Origin: an uncultured Eubacteriales bacterium
GTDB lineage: Bacteria; Bacillota; Clostridia; Oscillospirales; Acutalibacteraceae
DNA: 64,000 nt
Assembly: GCA_900316385.1 (NCBI GenBank)
Contig: ONCP01000006.1
Location: forward strand, 62,001-126,000
Direction of reading: 5' to 3'
This document shows, piece by piece, positions 49,770-57,757 of the stretch (the stretch's first letter is position 1; the number at the start of each line of letters is the position of its first letter). A model generated the notes under the pieces. The model did no database searches. It was not told the DNA's origin and was given only the letters and a program-made list of their open reading frames with translations. The position numbers and the translations under genes are program-made.

Positions 49770-51174
49770 CCTTAACACCTCCGAAAAGCCACTTATGACG
49801 GGCAAACTTGAATCCCGCAACAGAGCGGAGCATTACACGGCTCAAGCCTACGCCCATAATGAAGTTCGAGATAACACCAATAAGGAGTGTATAGCCGAAC
49901 GAGTAGATTGTACCTGTTGTGGACTGACCGAAGATCCATGAAAGGATGTTGGTAGGTCCGAATACGAGGAGAAGAATGATCGCTACGATAACGATGGTCA
50001 TATTACCGTCGATAATAGCGGAGAGCGAGCTCTTTGTTCCTCGGTCAAGCGCGCCGTCAAGAGTACGTCCCGAACGCATTTCCTCGATGATACGCTCCGA
50101 TGTGATAACGTTCGCGTCAACACCCATACCGATTGAAAGGATGAGACCCGCGATACCGGGAAGCGTCATTGTAAAGGAATTGAACGCGGGGAAATAACCC
50201 GAGATAGCAGCGATGGTTATACCCATCTGACCGATGAGCGCGATAACGGCGACAACACCGGGGAGACGGTACATAATGATCATAAAGATCGCGATAAGAA
50301 TAAACGCGATGATACCCGCGATACCCATAGCGGTAAGAGAGTTCTCTCCGAGGGAAGCGGACACGGAACCGAAGGACGAGGTTTCGAGCTTGAAGGGAAG
50401 CGCACCTGCCTGAATTTTATTGGCGAGCGCGGTTGCCTCGGCAGCCGTAAAGTTACCTGTGATCTGAGCCTTGCCGCCCGTGATAACCGCCTGAATAGTA
50501 GGCGCGGAAAGCATAATATCATCCATCCAGATGGAAACGATCTGTCCGTTGTACTTCTCGGTGATGTCCGCAAACTTCTTGGCGCCTTCGTCGTTGAATT
50601 CAAGATAAACGAGATACTGGGAGCCGCTGGAGCTTGAAGCCTCCTGATCAACGCCCGCCTTAGCGGATTTGACGTAAGAGCCGTCCATCAATACCTCCTC
50701 GGTATCGCCTGTCGGAACAGAGTACACAGGCTGACCGTCGGAGCCGATCGAAGTCTCGGAATAGCTGTTTCCGGGACGGAAGGTGAGCTGAGCTGTCGAG
50801 CTGATTTCCTCGATAGCCGCCTCAACGTCGTGCTTCTTGTCATCATTTTTCCAGGGATAACGTACAATAATACGGTCGGTATTATAGTCCGCATAAAGCT
50901 CGTAATCGGTAATACCCGAGCTAACCATACGGGTTTCGATAATAGCCTTAGCGGAGTCGAGCTGTTTATCGGTCGCGTTGTAGCCGTCTGCGGGCTCGAA
51001 CGTCGCCTCTACGCCGCCTCGAATATCGGTGCCCCATCTGATGTCAAAAATACCCTTGAGCGAGGTTTCCTTGTTATCTCCTACATAGTAGGAAACGCCG
51101 AAAATAGCCGTAAAGGAAAACGCGAGGATAAGAATGGCAACAATGAAAAACACCGGCTTTGGGATTCGTTTCAT
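49759..51174 (-). CDS. secD: Protein translocase subunit SecD
   Basis: A 471-residue SecD with one N-terminal helix, a large extracytoplasmic P1-like domain with GTDIRGGVEATFEP near residue 49, and five C-terminal helices with GMGVDANVITSERI near residue 345. Separate secD and secF genes, rather than a fused secDF, are common in Clostridia. GGAGG lies nine bases before the ATG. Confidence 0.95.
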   Translation of the reverse strand: MKRIPKPVFFIVAILILAFSFTAIFGVSYYVGDNKETSLKGIFDIRWGTDIRGGVEATFEPADGYNATDKQLDSAKAIIETRMVSSGITDYELYADYNTDRIIVRYPWKNDDKKHDVEAAIEEISSTAQLTFRPGNSYSETSIGSDGQPVYSVPTGDTEEVLMDGSYVKSAKAGVDQEASSSSGSQYLVYLEFNDEGAKKFADITEKYNGQIVSIWMDDIMLSAPTIQAVITGGKAQITGNFTAAEATALANKIQAGALPFKLETSSFGSVSASLGENSLTAMGIAGIIAFILIAIFMIIMYRLPGVVAVIALIGQMGITIAAISGYFPAFNSFTMTLPGIAGLILSIGMGVDANVITSERIIEEMRSGRTLDGALDRGTKSSLSAIIDGNMTIVIVAIILLLVFGPTNILSWIFGQSTTGTIYSFGYTLLIGVISNFIMGVGLSRVMLRSVAGFKFARHKWLFGGVKDGK

Positions 51175-51205
51175 GCCATAAGACCTCCAAATGTTTATAA
51201 ATTCC

Positions 51206-51248
51206 GTACGTATAGATGAAATAAATCCATAAACGATTGCATACGTAC
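51206..51248 (-). promoter_or_regulatory. Stem-loop in the secD leader
   Basis: GTACGTAT (51206-51213) and ATACGTAC (51241-51248) can pair into an 8-bp stem with a 27-base loop in the about 80-base secDF leader. No U-run follows. I do not recognise a known RNA motif. Confidence 0.35.
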
Positions 51249-51263
51249 AGACGTAACAGAGTT

Positions 51264-51292
51264 ATTATACGTTTTTTTGCCAAAAAAGTCAA
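51264..51292 (-). promoter_or_regulatory. SigA promoter of secDF
   Basis: On the minus strand TTGACT is followed after exactly 17 bases by TATAAT. Confidence 0.85.
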
Positions 51293-51322
51293 TGATTTAT
51301 AAAAGATTTAGTAATATTTTTT

Positions 51323-51355
51323 GTAAAAAAAGAAACCGCCGAATAAATCGGCGGT
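51323..51355 (-). terminator. Terminator of the aminotransferase gene
   Basis: Perfect stem ACCGCCGA/TCGGCGGT with a five-base loop at 51335-51355, followed on the minus strand by TTTCTTTTTTT. Confidence 0.92.
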
Positions 51356-51366
51356 CAAAAATCTTT

Positions 51367-52641
51367 TTACGAGAGCTTCTCCGCTGCCGCGAGCTTAGCG
51401 CAGACGCAGAAAATATCCATAGCCTTTGTTAGCTCCTCAACAGACGGGAAGGAAGGCGCGATCCTGATGTTGCTGTCGTCGGGATCGTTGCCGTAAGGGA
51501 AGGTAGCTCCCGCGCCCGTAAGCACTACGCCCGCTTCTCTGCAAAGCTCCACTACCCTCTTGGCGGTCCCGTTCAGAACGTTGACGCTGACAAAGTAACC
51601 GCCGTTGGGATTTGTCCAGCTTGCGATCTCGGCGTCGGCAAGCTGTGAGGTGAGCTTTTCGAGAACCACATTGAACTTGGGCTCGAGTATCGCTCTGTGC
51701 TTCGCCATATGAGCCTTGATTCCGTCAAAATTCTTAAAAAACTTGGTGTGACGTAGCATATTGACCTTATCAAAGCCGATCGTCGCGAAATTATATCTTC
51801 TCTTGAAGAAGTCCATATTATATTTCGAGGCCGCCATAGCCGCTACGCCTCCGCCCGAAAAGGTTACCTTGGAGGTTGAGCAGAACATAACGGGAAGATC
51901 CTCGTTTCCTGTCTTTTCGCACTCGTCCATAAGATTGAGAAGAGTGTCGGGCGTGTCGCTGATATCATGGATACAGTAAGCGTTATCCCACATGATCCTG
52001 AAATCCTTGGCGGCGGGCTTCAAAGCGGCAAAGCGCTTTACTACCTCGTCGGAATATGTGATACCCGTGGGATTCGAGTATTTGGGAACGCACCAGATAC
52101 CCTTGATCGAGCTGTCGGAGCTGACGAGCTTTTCAACGACGTCCATATCGGGACCGTCGGAATTCATCGGAACGGGGATCATCTCAAAGCCGTAGAATCC
52201 CGTAATACCGAAATGGCGGTCATAACCGGGAACGGGACAGATAAATTTTCTGTCGGGAACGTTAAGCCACGGTGTTGTATCCTCATAAAGAGGAGTTGTC
52301 ATAAAGGTTGTAATTGCGTCGAACATCATATTAAGGCTGGAGTTACCGCCTACGAATACGTTGTCGGGGTTTACTCCGAGAAGATCGGAAAAGAGCATAC
52401 GGCACTCAAAAATGCCCTCGAGCTCGCCGTAGTTACGGCAGTCGAGTCCGTCCTCGGCGCTGCATTCAACCGCGCTGTGAATGGAGTCAAGCATAGGCAT
52501 AGCGAGGTCAAGCTGCTCGGGAGAGGGCTTTCCTCTCGCCATATTGAGGCTGAGCCCCTGAGCCTTGTAGCTCTCATAAGCCTTCAAAAGCGCCTCCTTC
52601 TCCTTTGCGAGCGCTTCCTTTGAACAATTCAGATAACCCAT
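51367..52641 (-). CDS. PLP-dependent aminotransferase (aspartate aminotransferase subgroup Ic type)
   Basis: A 424-residue fold-type I aminotransferase. The N-terminal LNMARGKPSPEQLDLA and GNSSLNMMFDA segments, PKYSNPTG near residue 195 and the lysine in STSKVTFSGGG near residue 265 fit the MocR-like/aspartate aminotransferase Ic group that also has members annotated simply as aminotransferase. Amino-acid specificity cannot be read from sequence. It is monocistronic, with its own promoter and terminator. Confidence 0.88.
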   Translation of the reverse strand: MGYLNCSKEALAKEKEALLKAYESYKAQGLSLNMARGKPSPEQLDLAMPMLDSIHSAVECSAEDGLDCRNYGELEGIFECRMLFSDLLGVNPDNVFVGGNSSLNMMFDAITTFMTTPLYEDTTPWLNVPDRKFICPVPGYDRHFGITGFYGFEMIPVPMNSDGPDMDVVEKLVSSDSSIKGIWCVPKYSNPTGITYSDEVVKRFAALKPAAKDFRIMWDNAYCIHDISDTPDTLLNLMDECEKTGNEDLPVMFCSTSKVTFSGGGVAAMAASKYNMDFFKRRYNFATIGFDKVNMLRHTKFFKNFDGIKAHMAKHRAILEPKFNVVLEKLTSQLADAEIASWTNPNGGYFVSVNVLNGTAKRVVELCREAGVVLTGAGATFPYGNDPDDSNIRIAPSFPSVEELTKAMDIFCVCAKLAAAEKLS

Positions 52642-52684
52642 TTTATGATTACTCCTTGTCTAAAAAGTTTCATTTAGCTCTAAT

Positions 52685-52713
52685 ATAATACTACACAAAC
52701 CCGAAAAATGCAA
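52685..52713 (-). promoter_or_regulatory. SigA promoter of the aminotransferase gene
   Basis: On the minus strand TTGCAT is followed after 17 bases by TATTAT. The -35 overlaps one arm of a GCAAGTT/AACTTGC inverted repeat (52710-52733), which could also be a weak terminator. Confidence 0.65.
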
Positions 52714-52814
52714 GTTTTTTGCGGCTAACTTGCGTTTTCTGTAACAATACACAAATTAACTTTTTGAACAGAGAGTTTTTTTGTTCAGGGCATTACGCGC
52801 ATTCGTCAAAAGAT

Positions 52815-52842
52815 AACGGCTGCCCGTTGAAGGACAGCCGTT
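52815..52842. terminator. Hairpin after the BY-kinase gene
   Basis: Strong stem AACGGCTGCCC/GGACAGCCGTT (one mismatch or wobble). The U-run is good on the plus strand (TTTTTGTT) but only TTATCTTTT on the minus strand, where the upstream gene needs it. Confidence 0.65.
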
Positions 52843-52849
52843 TTTGTTA

Positions 52850-53611
52850 TTAATAATACTGATAGTAGTAGTAATAGTAGTAGCCTCTCTTGCCGCGTTT
52901 GCCCTCGCGGGTAACGCCTACTCGGATAAAGCCGAGGGGCTTTGAGTTGGTTACCTTGATATTTTGGATAAGCTTCTCGATATCGCCGTGAGTTGTTTTG
53001 CGCTCACGTGTAACAAGAATATATCCCGCTATATACTCCTTGAGCAGAAGCGCGTCGGCTACAACGCCGACAGGCGGCGAGTCAAAGATGATATAGTCAT
53101 ACTCGCGCTCGAGACGCTCGATAAATCTTGTGACCTCGGGCGAACAGATAAGCTCGGAGGGGTTCGGAGGGATCGTGCCCGCTGTGAGAACATCGAGACA
53201 CGGAAGCACGTCGCGGTGAACAACGTCATCGAACACTACCATTCGACCTACCATATCGGAGAAGCCCGCCTTGTTCTCGAGCTTAAGGATATTATGGATA
53301 TTGGGTCGGCGAAGGTCGCAGTCGATAAGAATAACCTTCTTGCCCATTTTTGAGAACGAGATAGCGAGGTTGGCGGCTACGGTACTTTTTCCGTCGCCCT
53401 TTGAGTACGAGGTTACGCAGAAAGCCTTTTTATCCGTGGCCGAGAGCGAGAACATGATATTGGTTCGCGCAGCCTTGTATGCCTCAACGATAGCAAACTT
53501 ACTTTTTTCGGAAAGGACGTTTTTGCCCTTCTTTTCGTTCTTTTTCTTATCGGTATCAGCCTTTACAGCCTTGTTTTCTCTGATTTTCTGTCCGGGTAAT
53601 TTAATTTTCAT
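52850..53611 (-). CDS. BY-family tyrosine kinase (CpsD/YwqD type)
   Basis: Bacterial tyrosine kinase of 253 residues controlling capsule or exopolysaccharide chain assembly. Walker A SKGDGKST is near residues 70-77, Walker A' VILIDCDLRRP near 95 and Walker B YIIFDSPPVGVV near 175. The C-terminus is a run of nine tyrosines broken by one glutamine, the autophosphorylation tail. The membrane activator (Wzz-type) gene is directly upstream, six bases away. No glycosyltransferase genes follow. Confidence 0.92.
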   Translation of the reverse strand: MKIKLPGQKIRENKAVKADTDKKKNEKKGKNVLSEKSKFAIVEAYKAARTNIMFSLSATDKKAFCVTSYSKGDGKSTVAANLAISFSKMGKKVILIDCDLRRPNIHNILKLENKAGFSDMVGRMVVFDDVVHRDVLPCLDVLTAGTIPPNPSELICSPEVTRFIERLEREYDYIIFDSPPVGVVADALLLKEYIAGYILVTRERKTTHGDIEKLIQNIKVTNSKPLGFIRVGVTREGKRGKRGYYYYYYYQYY

Positions 53612-53617
53612 ATCGCG

Positions 53618-54307
53618 TTACCCCTCTCTCTCAAAGTCAACAATCTCGGCGAATACAGGCAGTCCGTAGAGCTTGGCGAGGTCATCGCCGGGCTTGAGGG
53701 TAGTATCGATGATCTCAAGGAAGAACGCGAGAAGCACACCGAGAGCAAGACCGATAAACAAGCCGTAGAGCGTATTCTGGTTGATGTTAGGCGAAACGGG
53801 AGACGAAGGAGCAGAGGCGCTCTGGATTGTGTCGACCTTACCCTTATCTGCAAAGAACTGCTTAAAGGTCTTGGGAGCCTGCTCCGCGAGCTGGTTGGCT
53901 ACATTTGCCGCAACCTGAGGATTGGAGGAAGACGCGGTAAAACGAAGGAAATTACTATCGTCTACCTGACTGATATCGACAGACGCGTTGGACATAAGCG
54001 CCGTCATCTCGGGAACATTCTGAAAAAGTGTAACGCAGCTTGCCGCGATCGTTGAGGACGCTGTGATCCTGCTGGTATCGATCCTTCGCGAATTGTTGTT
54101 ATAGCTAGCCGTGGGCTGCTGTTGGCTCGAAAAATCCTCGTTCGTATCTTGAACCATAATAAGAGACGACGCGGAATAGACGGGCGTAATGAAAAAGCTG
54201 GAATAGCCGTAGGCGATCAGCGTAACCAAAGCCGCGATCAGGATGATGAGCTTTACGTGACGCAAGAGCATATTCAGTATTTTTTGAGGAGTCAAATCCT
54301 TTGGCAT
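53618..54307 (-). CDS. Wzz/YveK-type chain-length determinant, kinase activator
   Basis: A 229-residue protein with two membrane helices (residues 18-40 and 180-200) flanking an extracytoplasmic helical domain, and a short cytoplasmic tail that activates the BY-kinase. The first helix is followed by TPVYSASSLIMV, and a PxxP region (SAPSSPVSPN) precedes the second helix. The ATG at 54305-54307 has GGGAGGG six bases upstream. Confidence 0.9.
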   Translation of the reverse strand: MPKDLTPQKILNMLLRHVKLIILIAALVTLIAYGYSSFFITPVYSASSLIMVQDTNEDFSSQQQPTASYNNNSRRIDTSRITASSTIAASCVTLFQNVPEMTALMSNASVDISQVDDSNFLRFTASSSNPQVAANVANQLAEQAPKTFKQFFADKGKVDTIQSASAPSSPVSPNINQNTLYGLFIGLALGVLLAFFLEIIDTTLKPGDDLAKLYGLPVFAEIVDFEREG

Positions 54308-54412
54308 AACATACCCTCCCAAAATTGTATATAAACATACAAAATTATTATATACTATCAACTATTTTTTATATTTCTAAATTAGAATTATAATAAAATA
54401 TCAGTATTTGGC

Positions 54413-54447
54413 AAAAAAGAAGCCTTTCCCCCGTCGGGAAAGACTTC
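54413..54447 (-). terminator. Terminator of oadG-oadB
   Basis: Twelve-pair stem GAAGTCTTTCCC/GGGAAAGGCTTC (one G-U pair) with a five-base loop, followed by TTTTTT on the minus strand. Confidence 0.92.
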
Positions 54448-54465
54448 CTGTAAAAACATATTATT

Positions 54466-55698
54466 TTATTTCAAAACACTGAGCAATACGCCCGCGGCTA
54501 CGGCGGAGCCTATAACACCCGCAACGTTCGGACCCATCGCGTGCATCAAAAGGAAGTTGCCGGGATTTTCTTCCTGACCTACCTTCTGAGACACTCTCGC
54601 CGCCATCGGTACCGCGGAAACACCCGCCGAACCAATCAGCGGATTGACCTTGCCGCCGGTGAACTTGTACATAACCTTTCCGAACAGCACGCCGAAAGCG
54701 GTGCCCATCATAAACGCGATGAGGCCCAGCGCGATAATCTTGAGAGTTGAGAACGAAAGGAAGTTTTCGCCCGTCGCCGTCGCTCCGACGGTGGTTCCGA
54801 GGAAGATCGTTATGATATTCATCAGCTCGTTCTGAGCAGTCTTTGAGAGTCTGTCACACACGCCCGATTCCTTGAGCAGATTACCGAACATCAGCATTCC
54901 GACAAGCGGAGCCGCGTCGGGAAGAAGGATTGAGATAACCACAACGATAAGAACGGGGAAAATAATCTTTTCAAGCTTCGATACGGGGCGGAGCTGCTCC
55001 ATAACGACCGCTCTTTCCTTCTTTGTAGTCAGCGCTCGCATTATCGGGGGCTGAATGATGGGGACAAGCGCCATATACGAATACGCGGCAATAGCGATCG
55101 AGCCGAGCAGATGAGGCGCGAGCTTTGTGGTGACGAATATCGCGGTCGGACCGTCGGCGCCGCCGATGATACCGATAGCGCCCGCTTCCTGACCTGTAAA
55201 GCCGAGAAAAACAGCGCCGATAAATGTAACGAAGATACCGATCTGAGCGGCAGCTCCGAGAATAAAGCTCTTCGGGTTTGCGATAAGAGGACCGAAGTCG
55301 GTCATCGCTCCTACGCCAAGGAATATAAGCGGCGGATAAATTCCGAGCTTTACTCCCTGATAGAGGTAGAAGAACAAGCCTCCGCTCGTGGGCTTACTGA
55401 CATAGATCTGATCGCCGATAACTGTTTTCGCGTAATTCGCGTAGTGATCAAGCTCATCAGGCTTGACGGGTATCATATCGGTCGTCGGTCCCGCGACAAT
55501 AGCGGGAAAAAGATTAACAAGCAGCATACCGAACGCGATAGGCAGAAGCAAAAGCGGCTCAAACTGCTTTTTTATCGCGAGGAAGAACAGCACGCACGCA
55601 ATCGCTATCATCAAATAATTGCGCCAGTCAAGGTTCATCAGACCAGAACCCTTATAAATCCCGACAAGCGCGTCCCAGAATCCGTTTAATATTTCCAT
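54466..55698 (-). CDS. oadB: Sodium-pumping decarboxylase, beta subunit (OadB/GcdB type)
   Basis: Membrane subunit that couples decarboxylation of carboxybiotin to sodium export. From the ATG at 55696-55698 (GGAGG eight bases upstream) it has 410 residues and about ten helices. IGGADGPTAIFVT near residue 185 holds the conserved aspartate of the sodium/carboxybiotin site. oadG is upstream, but no alpha subunit or biotin carrier is nearby. Confidence 0.93.
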   Translation of the reverse strand: MEILNGFWDALVGIYKGSGLMNLDWRNYLMIAIACVLFFLAIKKQFEPLLLLPIAFGMLLVNLFPAIVAGPTTDMIPVKPDELDHYANYAKTVIGDQIYVSKPTSGGLFFYLYQGVKLGIYPPLIFLGVGAMTDFGPLIANPKSFILGAAAQIGIFVTFIGAVFLGFTGQEAGAIGIIGGADGPTAIFVTTKLAPHLLGSIAIAAYSYMALVPIIQPPIMRALTTKKERAVVMEQLRPVSKLEKIIFPVLIVVVISILLPDAAPLVGMLMFGNLLKESGVCDRLSKTAQNELMNIITIFLGTTVGATATGENFLSFSTLKIIALGLIAFMMGTAFGVLFGKVMYKFTGGKVNPLIGSAGVSAVPMAARVSQKVGQEENPGNFLLMHAMGPNVAGVIGSAVAAGVLLSVLK

Positions 55699-55710
55699 CA
55701 GCGGCACCTC

Positions 55711-56115
55711 CTAAAACGGTCTCGTATTATCGAGAATGCCCGCGTTTGCCCACGCGGAGCGTTTTCTTGAGCGTTTAACGCTCCTGATACGAACCTTTTC
55801 CTTTGAGCCGTACATAGAATAAACCGCTGCCGAGATCACCGCGATAACCTCGTCGGGAATACCCTCGGTCACAGGCTCCGCCTTGCTTTCCGAAACGGCG
55901 GACATAACTACGGCGTCGGGGATCTCGGGGTTGTCGCTGCGGATTTTTTCAAGCTCTTTTTTTCTTTTTCGCTCGGAATACTTTGTCTGAGCGGTAGACA
56001 CGATCTTTCCGTAGCCCCAGATAATGAATATCAGGAACAGGAGCACCGAGAATACTATCGCGAAGCCCGTAAGAAGGATCGTGGCGGAAAGATTGAACTT
56101 TCCAAGCAAATCCAT
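55711..56115 (-). CDS. oadG: Sodium-pumping decarboxylase, gamma subunit (OadG)
   Basis: A 134-residue bitopic protein. One membrane helix is at residues 12-35, followed by a charged linker and the C-terminal segment EVIAVISAAVYSMYGSKEKVRI...SAWANAGILDNTRPF, typical of Firmicutes OadG. It stabilises the beta-alpha complex. It is followed after 12 bases by oadB. Its ribosome site GGGGG is one arm of an inverted repeat around the promoter. Confidence 0.85.
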   Translation of the reverse strand: MDLLGKFNLSATILLTGFAIVFSVLLFLIFIIWGYGKIVSTAQTKYSERKRKKELEKIRSDNPEIPDAVVMSAVSESKAEPVTEGIPDEVIAVISAAVYSMYGSKEKVRIRSVKRSRKRSAWANAGILDNTRPF

Positions 56116-56120
56116 AAAAA

Positions 56121-56182
56121 TACCCCCATATTAAACATAATCATACATAGATAATTATACTTAATTGGGGGTAAAACTTCAA
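56121..56182 (-). promoter_or_regulatory. SigA promoter of oadG-oadB within an SD-pairing inverted repeat
   Basis: On the minus strand TTGAAG (complement of 56177-56182) is followed after 17 bases by TATAAT (complement of 56154-56159). A perfect 8-bp inverted repeat, TACCCCCA (complement of 56166-56173) and TGGGGGTA (complement of 56121-56128), brackets the -10; the second arm is the oadG ribosome site. Only RNA entering from upstream would contain both arms. Confidence 0.65.
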
Positions 56183-56266
56183 CGGTCTGGTTTTATTTTT
56201 TTCATTTTTGTGGTTTTGAACAGTTTTCCCATATCGTGATTTAAATATTTGTGTTATATTTGAGAA

Positions 56267-57745
56267 TCAAAGAATAATACAGATAAGCCCGTTACAGCCG
56301 TTGTTGATGATTTTCTCTATCGTTTCGCCGATCTTGGCTCTTGCGTCCGAGGGCATACGATAGAGCTTGTTGCGCAAGCCCTCGTTCACAAGCTCGTGAA
56401 CGCTCTTGCCGAAAATATTTGATTCCCATATTTTGACGGGGTTTTCCTCAAACTCCTTGAGCATATACGCCACAAGCTCCTGACTCTGCTGTTCCGAACC
56501 GACGATCGGCGTGACCTCGGTCTTGGTGTTGACTCTCATCATATGGATCGAAGGAGCGGAAGCTCTGAGACGTATTCCGTATTTGCCCGACTGACGGATT
56601 ATCTGTGGTTCCTCAAGGCTGAGTTCATCCATTGTCGGCATTACGATGCCGTAGCCCGTTTCCTGAACCTGCTTATACGCTGCCGCGAGCTTATCGAACT
56701 CCCGCTGCTTGTCGGACAGCTCGGAAACACAGTTAAGAAGCGTACACTCATCCTTGATTTCCAGTCCCGTACGCTCCGAGAGTGTCTTGTAGAACAGCGC
56801 GGAGGGAACGGCGACGGCGATCGACGCCTGCCCCTTGCCGAGGTTAAGATCCGTAAGCCTCGAGTACTCGACGCTGTCGCAATCGGCGATTTCCGTTAGC
56901 GCGTCCTGAACCTCGCGTATCTTTTCGATTTTCCCGGCCGATTCCTTTATCACTGAGAATATCTCGCGTTTGAGCTCGTTGTCCGATGGAAGCGAAACGA
57001 CCCAGCCCGGGATATCCACCTCGATCTCCCTGATAGGAAATTCAAAAAGAAGCTGGGCGAGAATACGCTTGATCTCGTTCTCATCAAGCTCCATACAGCT
57101 GACCGGGATCACGGGAACGCCGTACTGAGCGCTTAGCTCGTTGGCGAGCTCAACACTTGAGGGGCTTTTCGGCTCCACACAGTTAAGAAGAGCGATAAAC
57201 GGCTTGTTGATCGCCTTCAGCTCGTCGATCACACGCCTTTCCGCCGCGGCATATTCCTCGCGCGGAATGTCCGAGATCGAACCGTCGGTAGTTATCACCA
57301 GTCCGATGGTGCTGTGGTCGGTGATGACCTTTCTGGTGCCGAGCTCCGCAGCCTCTCCGAACGGTATCTCCTCCTCAAACCACGGAGTTTTGACCATTCT
57401 CGGAGTTTCCTCCTCGATATATCCGAGCGCGCTTTCAACGATATATCCGACGCAGTCAACCATTCTGACGTTGAGGTTCGCCTTGTCGGAAAGCGTTATC
57501 CTGACGCTCTCTTCGGGGATGAATTTCGGCTCGGTGGTCATAATCGTTCTGCCGCCCGAGCTCTGCGGAAGCTCGTCAACGGTACGCGCAAGCACGCCCT
57601 CGTCCTTTATGTTAGGCAGTACGACGGTATCCATAAATCGCTTGATAAAGGTGCTCTTGCCCGTTCGGACGGGACCGACGACTCCTATGTATACATCGCC
57701 GTTGGTACGGCGCGAAATATCCTTGTAAACTGATCTTTCTTCCAT
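56267..57745 (-). CDS. spoIVA: Stage IV sporulation protein A (SpoIVA)
   Basis: ATP-driven cytoskeletal protein that polymerises on the forespore surface as the basement layer of the spore coat. The product is 492 residues, normal for the family. Walker A GPVRTGKS is at residues 24-31, with the TRAFAC-like switch DCVGYIVESALG near residue 95. The conserved C-terminus (NNGCNGLICIIL), which contacts SpoVM in Bacillus, is complete. It lies 12 bases after the sipL-like gene. Confidence 0.97.
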   Translation of the reverse strand: MEERSVYKDISRRTNGDVYIGVVGPVRTGKSTFIKRFMDTVVLPNIKDEGVLARTVDELPQSSGGRTIMTTEPKFIPEESVRITLSDKANLNVRMVDCVGYIVESALGYIEEETPRMVKTPWFEEEIPFGEAAELGTRKVITDHSTIGLVITTDGSISDIPREEYAAAERRVIDELKAINKPFIALLNCVEPKSPSSVELANELSAQYGVPVIPVSCMELDENEIKRILAQLLFEFPIREIEVDIPGWVVSLPSDNELKREIFSVIKESAGKIEKIREVQDALTEIADCDSVEYSRLTDLNLGKGQASIAVAVPSALFYKTLSERTGLEIKDECTLLNCVSELSDKQREFDKLAAAYKQVQETGYGIVMPTMDELSLEEPQIIRQSGKYGIRLRASAPSIHMMRVNTKTEVTPIVGSEQQSQELVAYMLKEFEENPVKIWESNIFGKSVHELVNEGLRNKLYRMPSDARAKIGETIEKIINNGCNGLICIIL

Positions 57746-57757
57746 TTTCGTTCTCCT

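Noticed and set aside
51195-51242. A 15-residue leader peptide (MQSFMDLFHLYVRNL) before secD
   Set aside because: It has no ribosome-binding site and no arrest-type motif; chance in a short AT-rich leader.
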